Below, in pieces: positions 1 through 4,609 of a stretch of 5,315 nt of DNA (the stretch's first letter is position 1; every line of letters starts with the position of its first letter). The DNA is from Candidatus Gastranaerophilales bacterium (lineage in GTDB: Bacteria; Cyanobacteriota; Vampirovibrionia; Gastranaerophilales; Gastranaerophilaceae): assembly GCA_944323495.1 (NCBI GenBank), contig CALUSZ010000042.1, forward strand, positions 1-5,315. The letters run 5' to 3'. The notes under the pieces are model-generated. The model saw nothing but the letters and a program-made list of their open reading frames with translations, did not search any database and was not told the DNA's origin. Position numbers and translations under genes: made by a program.

Positions 1-184
1 AGAATTGAGACACTGTTGATCTTGCGGCGCCATCGCAGTCTATAAATTCATTTATGGAACAAAAGCTCGAAAGCGCATATTTCTCGTAGTTTGCGACATA
101 ATAAATACATGCAAGTTTAATCGTCAAAGCAAACCCGATTAAAGTTAATATCTGGATGGTAATTTTTTTAGCATCGACTTTCAT
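1..184 (-). CDS. VKOR-family membrane thiol oxidoreductase, N-terminal part (runs off the window)
   Basis: Translating the minus strand from the ATG at 184 gives 61 codons before the window edge; the C-terminal part is missing. Residues about 9-32 are hydrophobic (ITIQILTLIGFALTIKLACIYYV) and form a first membrane helix. A loop follows with CSINEFIDC (C42 and C50) and then DGAARSTVSQF. VKOR proteins carry this loop cysteine pair, followed by a conserved Ser/Thr region and usually 'GIPLA'. The seven-residue spacing equals that of human VKORC1 C43/C51. The family reoxidises a DsbA-like thioredoxin partner and passes electrons to quinone, driving disulfide formation outside the cytoplasmic membrane. 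Whether a thioredoxin domain is fused at the C-terminus, as in cyanobacterial VKOR, cannot be seen. The start is supported by GGGAG about nine bases upstream. The gene diverges from the rest of the window. Family call fairly firm; exact role inferred. Confidence 0.75.
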   Translation of the reverse strand, partial: MKVDAKKITIQILTLIGFALTIKLACIYYVANYEKYALSSFCSINEFIDCDGAARSTVSQF

Positions 185-204
185 AAAACTCAACTCCCGT
201 CTAG

Positions 205-231
205 TCTACATTACTAATTCTAGTATATAAT
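205..231 (+). promoter_or_regulatory. possible promoter of the small-RNA candidate
   Basis: A perfect TATAAT lies at 226-231. The best upstream partner is TCTACA (205-210; 4 of 6 matches to TTGACA) with a short 15-base spacer, so the -35 is weak. A start near 238 would place the GC-rich island at 252-297 early in the transcript. AT-rich DNA produces TATAAT by chance, so this is only suggestive. Confidence 0.28.
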
Positions 232-237
232 AATATT

Positions 238-360
238 TTTTCAATGATACATATACCGATAGAGCCTAGCCGCAAGGAAGTAGCCGGGCAGGACTATGCA
301 AGATTTATCTAAAATAATTATTAAGATATATTACAAAATCATACGTTCTCATGATTTTAT
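238..360 (+). ncRNA. candidate structured small RNA with an SRP-RNA-like loop
   Basis: The island at 252-297 is GC-rich inside a very AT-rich gap and holds CCGCAAGGAAGTAGCC. The most conserved part of bacterial SRP RNA domain IV (as in E. coli 4.5S) is CCGGAAGGAAGCAGCC: 14 of 16 bases agree, and one difference keeps a GNRA tetraloop (GGAA to GCAA). The island can fold with AUAG/CUAU and GCC/GGGC closing the loop. An 8-base-pair hairpin at 335-358 could mark the 3' end, giving about 120 nt, a plausible size for small SRP RNA. Against this, the near-universal 5' strand of domain IV (GGUCAGG) is absent; the sequence there is GAGCCUAG. It is therefore either a very divergent SRP RNA, another structured RNA, or a coincidence. 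The ends are guesses from the TATAAT and the hairpin. Confidence 0.3.
335..360 (+). terminator. AT-rich hairpin, possible weak terminator
   Basis: AAAATCAT (335-342) is perfectly complementary to ATGATTTT (351-358) across an eight-base loop, and the 3' arm ends in TTTTATTT. The stem is weak because it has only two G-C pairs. It could end the 238 transcript or act in either direction. Confidence 0.28.
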
Positions 361-429
361 TTAAAAAATATACTGCTAATATATAACTATACTCCTTAAA
401 AAACGACGATACACATATCCCTAATCAAC

Positions 430-468
430 AGCTATGCACTCTAAAAAGTTCATAGCTTTTTCTTTTTG
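430..468 (+). terminator. intrinsic terminator with no assigned upstream gene
   Basis: AGCTATG (430-436) pairs with CATAGCT (451-457). After one mismatch the stem continues with ACT/AGT (438-440 and 447-449) around a CTAAAA loop. The 3' arm runs straight into TTTTTCTTTTT. The T-run is on the plus strand only. There is no plus-strand gene upstream in the window, so this implies an unannotated plus-strand transcript, perhaps from 238, or a leader attenuator for the 577 operon. Confidence 0.5.
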
Positions 469-496
469 AATTTATGTAATTTCAGCATCCTCATTT

Positions 497-514
497 TGTA
501 AAGTTTTTGTAACA
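497..514 (+). promoter_or_regulatory. TGTAA direct-repeat box upstream of the membrane-protein operon
   Basis: TGTAAAGTTTTTGTAACA contains TGTAA at 497-501 and 508-512, start-to-start 11 bases. TATATA follows at 520-525, so the box covers the place of a -35 element, and transcription could start near 533. OmpR/PhoB-family regulators bind direct repeats in this register. Read on the other strand it resembles the cyanobacterial HLR1 box (two K-TTACA half-sites) with one extra spacer base. Related boxes occur at 2990 and 3486. Confidence 0.35.
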
Positions 515-576
515 AAAAGTATATAAAAGTCAATTTTTAAGCTTTACATGTTTTATACTTTAGGGAAAGAAGTGTT

Positions 577-1164
577 ATGAATATACAGCCGATTCAAAAT
601 AATATATCTATGCAAGGGAGCAAGGATTCCTGGTCGCGTCGCATAAAACAGAAAATTCTTGATGCGATGCCGGAGGTTACTGCCAAAGAATCCGCACGCA
701 AACTTGAAACGTGGAAGAAGATAGATAATAAAATTTCGAAACCTGCAGAGAATCGAGCCATAATGGGGATTACTGCGCTTGCGACCCAGCCTGCGATAGA
801 TTACCAGAATCATAAGGTTGATAAGGAAACCAGAAGAGTTTCCAGAAACAGAACTATTGCAAAAATTCTTGCAGGCACAGGAGTTGGAGTTTTTGTTGTA
901 AGAGGCCCTTTGTATGATTTGATTACAAAAATGACAGATATAAAAGGCAGCGGCAAATATAGTAAAGCCTTACTTCCCACAAAATTTTTAAAAGAGATGG
1001 CGGCGAATGATACCTTCTTGAAAAATTACAGAAGCACATCATCAATGTTTATAGCGCTTCTTGCAATGTGCATAACAAACTTTGCACTGGACGCACCGCT
1101 TACTGCTTTGCTAACGAACTATTTTAACGAGCAAGACAAGCAGAAGGAGGGAAAACATGAGTAA
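577..1164 (+). CDS. lineage-specific membrane protein, function unknown
   Basis: 195 residues; I recognise no described domain. The N-terminus (MNIQPIQNNISMQGS) resembles the opening of many Gastranaerophilales proteins, which read M-x-I-x-P/S-I...F-x-G/A. Residues 16-60 are charged and probably helical (KQKILDAMPEVTAKESARK...). A conserved-looking block follows (AIMGITALATQPAIDYQNHKVD, 61-82), then two likely membrane helices at about 94-116 and 157-180, and a charged tail. There is no signal peptide. The start has a purine-rich AGGGAAAGAAG at 562-572. The stop overlaps the next gene by eight bases, and that gene's AGGAGG site lies inside this reading frame, so the two are translationally coupled and probably act together at a membrane. 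A TGTAA box lies 63 bases upstream. The coding call is solid; function is unknown. Confidence 0.85.
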   Translation: MNIQPIQNNISMQGSKDSWSRRIKQKILDAMPEVTAKESARKLETWKKIDNKISKPAENRAIMGITALATQPAIDYQNHKVDKETRRVSRNRTIAKILAGTGVGVFVVRGPLYDLITKMTDIKGSGKYSKALLPTKFLKEMAANDTFLKNYRSTSSMFIALLAMCITNFALDAPLTALLTNYFNEQDKQKEGKHE

Positions 1165-1729
1165 TTCCCTTCTTCAAAAAGGCATGGAATGGATTTATAC
1201 CAATTTCAAAAAGAACACTGCAAAAATGCTTATTTGGACCGGTGTTGCAGGATGGTCGCTTTCTTCGCTTGCGCAAATCGGGGCAGTAATGTTTAACCCC
1301 AAAATATCTAAAGAACAAAAAAGCTTTCTGGTGCCGCAAGAATTTATGGATGCAGTAGTAAACATCGGCTCATTCTTTCTCGTCACTCAAGCAGCAAAAA
1401 AAATGATATCCAAAATGGCATCTACAGGAAAAGTTGCTCCGATGAAAGTCCGTCAGTATCTGAACAAGCATAAAGATTTGTATGCGGACAAGGTCGGGAA
1501 AATAGACTTTGATTTGGATGAAGTTTTAAAGAAGAATGCAGATTTTCCAAAAGATTCATATTATACTTACAAAAATTTTATAACAACAGTAGGTACAGTA
1601 GGAGCAAGTGTACTATCTTCTAATATCATAACTCCTGTTGTAAGAAACTATACAGCATCAGATGTACAAAAAAATATACTTAGGAAACAGCCCCCTCCAA
1701 CAAACTATTCCGGCAGCATGAAAATTTAA
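1157..1729 (+). CDS. lineage-specific membrane protein, partner of the upstream gene
   Basis: 190 residues with no family I can name. Likely membrane segments are at about 24-46 (MLIWTGVAGWSLSSLAQIGAVMF), 64-82 (MDAVVNIGSFFLVTQAAKK) and 141-162 (FITTVGTVGASVLSSNIITPVV). Between the second and third lies a soluble, charged stretch of about 58 residues (SKMASTGKVAP...KKNADFPKDSYY). The tail is polar with PPP. The start at 1157 is well supported by a perfect AAGGAGG (1144-1150) six bases upstream, inside the preceding gene, with which it overlaps by eight bases. The pair is therefore expected to be co-expressed, perhaps as a membrane complex. No terminator separates it from the flavoprotein gene at 1765, so some read-through is possible, although a promoter-like element lies between them. 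Confidence 0.85.
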   Translation: MSNSLLQKGMEWIYTNFKKNTAKMLIWTGVAGWSLSSLAQIGAVMFNPKISKEQKSFLVPQEFMDAVVNIGSFFLVTQAAKKMISKMASTGKVAPMKVRQYLNKHKDLYADKVGKIDFDLDEVLKKNADFPKDSYYTYKNFITTVGTVGASVLSSNIITPVVRNYTASDVQKNILRKQPPPTNYSGSMKI

Positions 1730-1736
1730 GGTTTTA

Positions 1737-1745
1737 TGCTAAAAT
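1737..1745 (+). promoter_or_regulatory. extended -10 promoter element before the flavoprotein gene
   Basis: TGCTAAAAT is an extended -10 (TG-n-TAAAAT) with no good -35. Transcription would start near 1752, leaving a leader of about 13 bases with AAGGAG (1754-1759) five bases before the ATG. The nfnA-type gene at 3763 has the same extended arrangement. Confidence 0.4.
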
Positions 1746-1764
1746 AAACATATAAGGAGCCGGT

Positions 1765-2994
1765 ATGAAAGAGTTTGAGTATGGAATTATAGGCGGCGGC
1801 CCCGCCGGTTACAGTTCAGCTATGTACCTTGCAAAACAAGGACATTCAGTTGTGTTATTTGAAAAAGACAAACTTGGAGGCACATGCCTCAATCGCGGCT
1901 GTATTCCGACAAAATCATTTTTGCACTCCTCCGAAATTTATTCTGAGCTTGTAAATGCCCAAGAATACGGAATCACTGCTGAAAATATTAAATTTGATTT
2001 TTCAAAAGTCATAGAAAAAAAAGATAAAACTGTCGAAAAAATAAGACGAGCATTGGAATTAGCTGTAAAAAATTCCGGCGCAATAACCGTATATGGAGAA
2101 GCTAAAATCATTGACAGTAATTTAATCCAATGCGGAGATGAGACATATAAAACAGAAAAAATCCTTGTTGCTACCGGCGCAAAGCCGAGGGAGATTAAGG
2201 GGTTAGAATTTGACGGCGAATTTATTCTCAGCTCAGATGACATTTTAAGCCTAAAAGAACTGCCCAAATCCATACTTATTGTTGGCTCTGGAGCTATTGG
2301 AATTGAATGGGCTAGAATTTTATCAAATTTCGGGGTTGAAGTAGTCGTGGTAGAAATGGCAGAACATTTAATACCAATTGCGGATATTGAAGTCTCAAAA
2401 AGAATAGAGCGAATCTTTAAACAGAAGAAAATCAAATATTACCTTAATGAAAGTATTGATAAGGTAGAGAATAAAACTGTTATATTAAAAAGCGGAGACA
2501 GCTTAACACCTGATTGTATACTTGTTGCAGCGGGCAGAATTCCGGTATGTCCTGAGAATAACGGATATGAAATTATCGGAGATGCCTGCGGAGAAATTCA
2601 GCTTGCGCATTATGCTATCCAACAGGCTAAATATATTGCAACAGGAATTCCGTATAATAAGGCACTAATACCATCCATAATTTACGGCACGCCGGAAATT
2701 GCCTGGGTCGGTCTTAGAGAACAGGACTGTGATACAACTTTCACCTCTAAAATTCTTCCGGTTACGGCGTTAGGAAAGGCTTGGTGTGATGACGCTATTG
2801 ATGGATTTATAAAGCTTATTGTCAAAGATAACAAAATATATGGCGCTCATATAGTATCCAAAGAAGCGTCCTCATTAATTCATATTGTTCTTACAGCAAT
2901 GCAGAATAATATAAACGCAGACAAACTTAAGGAGCAGTGTTTTGCACACCCGACTTATGCAGAAGGTATTTTTGACTTGCTTATGCAAATGTAA
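1765..2994 (+). CDS. dihydrolipoyl dehydrogenase-like flavoprotein disulfide reductase (compact)
   Basis: 409 residues with the class I pyridine nucleotide-disulfide oxidoreductase plan. The FAD-binding GxGxxG is at 10-15 (GGGPAG). The redox disulfide is C41/C46 in GGTCLNRGCIPTK, the typical Lpd signature. 'ATGA' lies near 136-139. The NAD-binding motif is GSGAIG (174-179), ending in VVVVE, which favours NAD over NADP. The second FAD contact is GD (272-273), followed by LAHYAIQQA. The C-terminal interface has HPTYAE with the catalytic dyad H395/E400. As the E3 subunit, Lpd reoxidises dihydrolipoamide for 2-oxoacid dehydrogenases or glycine cleavage. It is about 50-60 residues shorter than usual: between AAGRIP (255-260) and IIGD (270-273) about 26 residues of the FAD/NAD region are missing, and the NAD domain's end is also compact. 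All catalytic residues remain. No lipoyl partner is adjacent, so a related disulfide reductase is possible. AAGGAG supports the start. Confidence 0.8.
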   Translation: MKEFEYGIIGGGPAGYSSAMYLAKQGHSVVLFEKDKLGGTCLNRGCIPTKSFLHSSEIYSELVNAQEYGITAENIKFDFSKVIEKKDKTVEKIRRALELAVKNSGAITVYGEAKIIDSNLIQCGDETYKTEKILVATGAKPREIKGLEFDGEFILSSDDILSLKELPKSILIVGSGAIGIEWARILSNFGVEVVVVEMAEHLIPIADIEVSKRIERIFKQKKIKYYLNESIDKVENKTVILKSGDSLTPDCILVAAGRIPVCPENNGYEIIGDACGEIQLAHYAIQQAKYIATGIPYNKALIPSIIYGTPEIAWVGLREQDCDTTFTSKILPVTALGKAWCDDAIDGFIKLIVKDNKIYGAHIVSKEASSLIHIVLTAMQNNINADKLKEQCFAHPTYAEGIFDLLMQM

Positions 2995-3006
2995 AATTTT
3001 GTTAAG
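2990..3006 (+). promoter_or_regulatory. TGTAA/TGTTA direct-repeat box at the end of the flavoprotein gene
   Basis: TGTAAAATTTTGTTAAG contains TGTAA (2990-2994) and TGTTA (3000-3004) exactly ten bases apart. The first half includes the stop codon of the flavoprotein gene. On the minus strand it matches the HLR1 pattern K-TTACA-WW-nn-K-TTACA-WW with one mismatch. It sits 73 bases before the start of the 3079 gene, a plausible position for an OmpR-family activator. Confidence 0.33.
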
Positions 3007-3024
3007 ACACAAGCAAAAAAATTT

Positions 3025-3056
3025 TTTACAATTTTATATTTAAACAAGTTTATAAA
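3025..3056 (+). promoter_or_regulatory. likely promoter of the NFKG-protein gene
   Basis: TTTACA (3025-3030) serves as the -35; TTTATA (3049-3054, 18-base spacer) or the overlapping TATAAA (3051-3056, 20-base spacer) serves as the -10. Either puts the transcript start around 3061-3063. That argues against the in-frame ATG at 3064 and for the ATG at 3079. Confidence 0.4.
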
Positions 3057-3078
3057 ATGAGAAATGGAGACCAACGTT

Positions 3079-3465
3079 ATGATTACAGTACAACCGTATC
3101 AAAGTTATTCATACAAACCCAACTTCAAGGGTGGTAACAAAAACGTCAAAGAACTGTCTGAAACTTCACAGGCACTTATTAAAGATATTTTAAGCCTTTT
3201 CGAAAGCAGTTCTAATGACCAAAGAGCATCAATTTACCGTTCAAAACGTTTTTTGGACGGTTCTTTTATTGAAATTAAACCGTATAAATCATACGCTGAT
3301 AAGGGTATTAATATAAGATACATGCGAATGAACCAGCGTCCAGCTGAAATGAATATTGGTGCTAATGGAAAAATTAAAAATAATAACACATCACTAGACG
3401 TAAACAATATAGTCGAAAAGTATTTCCCTGACATAATTGAACGTTCGATTTACAGTATTGCATAA
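3079..3465 (+). CDS. small NFKG-motif protein, function unknown
   Basis: 128 residues, soluble, with no signal peptide or membrane helix. The N-terminus (MITVQPYQSYSYKPNFKGG) has the 'M-x-x-x-Q-P...N-F-K-G' opening that I associate with many Gastranaerophilales proteins. The rest holds a probable helix (KELSETSQALIKDILSLFES, 24-43), a beta-rich middle with Y-rich segments (FIEIKPYKSYADKGINIRYMRM, 63-84), and a polar 'GANGKIKNNNTSLDV' turn before a final helix (VNNIVEKYFPDIIERSI). I know no function. An in-frame ATG at 3064 would add five residues (METNV), but it lies at the predicted transcript start and lacks a ribosome site, whereas ATG 3079 has GGAG (3066-3069) nine bases upstream. The gene appears to have its own promoter and a TGTAA box upstream. 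No hairpin terminator follows immediately; the next is at 3667. Confidence 0.8.
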   Translation: MITVQPYQSYSYKPNFKGGNKNVKELSETSQALIKDILSLFESSSNDQRASIYRSKRFLDGSFIEIKPYKSYADKGINIRYMRMNQRPAEMNIGANGKIKNNNTSLDVNNIVEKYFPDIIERSIYSIA

Positions 3466-3651
3466 TTCCTCATCGCTGGTAAGTGTGTAAAGTTTTGTAA
3501 CAATATATACAAAGTAGTGAAATTTTATAGAAGAAAAATACTTTATATATATGTAAGTCAAAACAAAACGGCAAACAAAATAAACACGAAACACACATAA
3601 CACAAACCTTTCATACAACCTACACACTAACCTTCTACACATGAGGAATTA
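3463..3651. repeat. 11-base inverted repeat flanking an intergenic segment
   Basis: TAATTCCTCAT (3463-3473, starting with the stop codon of the NFKG gene) is the exact reverse complement of ATGAGGAATTA (3641-3651). The arms are 167 bases apart and enclose the TGTAA box and the G-poor stretch. In RNA the arms could form a closing helix just before the terminator hairpin. Element-like ends are the alternative, but no target duplication is visible. Confidence 0.4.
3486..3502 (+). promoter_or_regulatory. TGTAA direct-repeat box, best HLR1-like match
   Basis: TGTAAAGTTTTGTAACA has TGTAA at 3486-3490 and 3496-3500, start-to-start exactly ten bases. On the minus strand it reads GTTACA-AA-AC-TTTACA-CA, which matches the cyanobacterial HLR1 (RpaB) consensus except for one of the last two W positions. 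TATATA (3504-3509) follows directly, so the box could control a transcript starting near 3516. There is no start codon close downstream; the next gene lies 260 bases away beyond a terminator. Confidence 0.38.
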
Positions 3652-3675
3652 ATTCAAAAAGATTCCAAACCTTTC
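3603..3675 (+). repeat. direct repeat of a terminator arm
   Basis: CAAACCTTTC is present at 3603-3612 and again at 3666-3675. The second copy contains the 5' arm of the terminator. Both copies are complementary to GAAAGGTTT at 3682-3690, so the terminator's 3' arm has two possible partners. Confidence 0.5.
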
Positions 3676-3696
3676 TTAAAAGAAAGGTTTTTTTTT
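3667..3696 (+). terminator. strong intrinsic terminator
   Basis: AAACCTTTC (3667-3675) and GAAAGGTTT (3682-3690) form a perfect nine-base-pair stem around TTAAAA, followed by further T residues to 3696. It ends the NFKG-gene or small-RNA transcript and separates it from the nfnA-type operon. Confidence 0.85.
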
Positions 3697-3707
3697 GCAA
3701 CAAAATA

Positions 3708-3736
3708 TTGAGCGTATGAAATATTTATGGTAATAT
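3708..3736 (+). promoter_or_regulatory. promoter of the nfnA-type operon
   Basis: TTGAGC (3708-3713), a 17-base spacer, then TAATAT (3731-3736) preceded by TG-G (an extended -10). Transcription would begin near 3743, just ahead of AAGAGGAG (3746-3753). An upstream in-frame ATG at 3727 falls inside this promoter and so is not the start codon. Confidence 0.6.
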
Positions 3737-3762
3737 ATTTTTGTAAAGAGGAGCTAAGTTTC

Positions 3763-4599
3763 ATGGGTTACAAAATATTATCAAAAAAAGAGCTTTGCCC
3801 AAACCAGTATGAAATTACTGTAGAAGCGCCTTATGTAGTCAAAAACGCTAAGGCTGGTCAGTTTATAATATTTAGAGCAGAAGAAAACGGAGAACGTGTT
3901 CCTCTTACTATTGCGGATGTTAATAAAGAAACAGGCGCATTAACCCTTGTATTTATGGCGGTTGGTCATTCCACCAAAAAGCTTGCGGAGCTTAATATCG
4001 GCGATGAGTTGGTTGATCTTGTCGGACCGCTTGGGCAGCCGACACATATCAAGAAATACGGCACGGTTGTGTGCCTTGCAGGAGGTTACGGCGCTGCACC
4101 ATGCTATTTAATAGCTAAAGCATTTAAAGAAGCCGGAAACAAGGTTTACATGATTATGGGTGCGCGCACAAAAGACTTAATTTTCTGGCAGGATAAGATG
4201 AAAGACGCCTGCACGGAGCTTTTTGTTACAACGGATGACGGAAGCTTAGGTGAAAAAGGATTCGTTACTCAGGTTTTAGAACGTCTTATGAATAACGAAA
4301 AAATAGATTACGCGATTGCAGTCGGCCCAATGCCAATGATGAGAGCGGTTGCAGATTTAACCAGAGATAAAGGGATTTATACAGAGGCAAGCATGAATCC
4401 TATAATGGTTGACGGAACCGGAATGTGCGGAGCCTGCAGAGTTACTGTAGGCGGAGAAACCAAGTTTGCTTGCGTTGATGGGCCTGATTTTAACGCTCAT
4501 GAAATTGATTTTGATGAAGTTATTAACAGAACTAAAATATACAAAGAACAAGAACGTGATGAAAATTGCAACTTGTTGAAAATGGCAGATAAAAAATAG
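3763..4599 (+). CDS. nfnA: NfnA-type ferredoxin-NADP+ reductase / sulfide- and dihydroorotate-dehydrogenase-like FAD/NAD-binding subunit
   Basis: 278 residues, the normal length for NfnA/SudB. The FAD domain includes GQF (32-34), RVPLTI (45-50, the isoalloxazine-contact motif) and GPLGQP (88-93). The NAD(P) domain has LAGGYGAAP (105-113) and the late contact AVGPMPMM (186-193). The C-terminal [2Fe-2S] site is C222, C225 and C237 in MCGACRV...FACVDGP. D217 lies five residues before C222, where NfnA uses aspartate as the fourth ligand; PyrK-type relatives use cysteine. NfnA works with NfnB to couple NADH, NADPH and reduced ferredoxin by flavin-based electron bifurcation; SudBA relatives act on sulfide or polysulfide. 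Here no nfnB/GltD-like gene adjoins, so the partner is elsewhere or the role differs. The start at 3763 is chosen for AAGAGGAG nine bases upstream and the promoter position. A four-cysteine protein gene follows after ten bases. Confidence 0.85.
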   Translation: MGYKILSKKELCPNQYEITVEAPYVVKNAKAGQFIIFRAEENGERVPLTIADVNKETGALTLVFMAVGHSTKKLAELNIGDELVDLVGPLGQPTHIKKYGTVVCLAGGYGAAPCYLIAKAFKEAGNKVYMIMGARTKDLIFWQDKMKDACTELFVTTDDGSLGEKGFVTQVLERLMNNEKIDYAIAVGPMPMMRAVADLTRDKGIYTEASMNPIMVDGTGMCGACRVTVGGETKFACVDGPDFNAHEIDFDEVINRTKIYKEQERDENCNLLKMADKK

Positions 4600-4609
4600 G
4601 AGATAAATA

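Larger units (their letters stand above)
185..576. other. 392-base non-coding gap between divergent genes
   Basis: I find no convincing protein-coding gene here. In order it contains: the VKOR ribosome binding site (minus strand, near 194-198); an AT-rich stretch with a perfect TATAAT at 226-231 on the plus strand; a GC-rich island at 252-297 that stands out sharply from its surroundings; an 8-base-pair AT hairpin at 335-358; a hairpin with a T-run at 430-468; a TGTAA direct repeat at 497-514; and a leader ending in the AGGGAAAGAAG ribosome binding site of the 577 gene. Nothing is recognisable between about 360 and 429. A TATACT at 554-559 lies too close to the start codon to be a convincing promoter. 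Confidence 0.7.
3516..3696 (+). ncRNA. candidate small RNA ending at a strong terminator
   Basis: A TATATA element below a regulatory-looking box (3486-3509) and an intrinsic terminator (3667-3696) bracket about 180 bases without a credible reading frame. The 3589-3642 stretch has no G at all on the plus strand, and 3561-3640 has 25 C against 3 G, so the transcript would be largely single-stranded there. CAAACCTTTC occurs both at 3603-3612 and in the terminator's 5' arm. An imperfect hairpin (AAAGTA/TACTTT plus TATATA/TATATA around 3504-3551) lies at the 5' side. The alternative is a long 3' untranslated region of the NFKG gene. The 5' end is a guess. Confidence 0.33.

Noticed and set aside
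252..297. tRNA gene
   Set aside because: The island has hairpin potential but no cloverleaf, no T-loop GTTCRA and no acceptor stem.
252..310. c-di-GMP (GEMM) or manganese (yybP-ykoY) riboswitch
   Set aside because: Fragments such as AGTAGC, AGCCGGG and GCAAGA recall these classes, but the spacing is far too short and the paired arms and other conserved boxes are absent; a minus-strand reading does not fit either.
553..813. 86-residue reading frame on the minus strand
   Set aside because: It lies antisense within a well-supported gene with a ribosome site, is rich in Arg, Phe and Tyr as antisense frames often are, and has no recognisable motif.
1938..2435. 165-residue reading frame on the minus strand
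   Set aside because: It is opposite the core of the flavoprotein gene, whose motifs are unambiguous; the Ser/Ile-rich product is typical of an antisense shadow.
3014..3027. AAAAAAA-TTTTTT run as terminator of the flavoprotein gene
   Set aside because: Self-complementary A/T run without a loop or any G-C pair, so not a credible intrinsic terminator.
3064..3078. Upstream ATG for the NFKG protein
   Set aside because: It sits at the predicted transcript start without a ribosome site, while ATG 3079 has GGAG at the right distance and gives the lineage-type N-terminus.
3394..3642. 82-residue minus-strand reading frame across the intergenic gap
   Set aside because: It has no ribosome site before its ATG, overlaps the end of the NFKG gene, and its Val/Cys/Arg/Phe-rich composition simply reflects the G-poor plus strand.
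3589..3642. Rho-utilisation site
   Set aside because: The C-over-G bias would fit, but cyanobacteria and relatives generally lack Rho and an intrinsic terminator follows directly.
3727..3762. Upstream ATG for the nfnA-type protein
   Set aside because: It lies within the -35/-10 promoter region; ATG 3763 has AAGAGGAG nine bases before it and yields the family's usual N-terminus.
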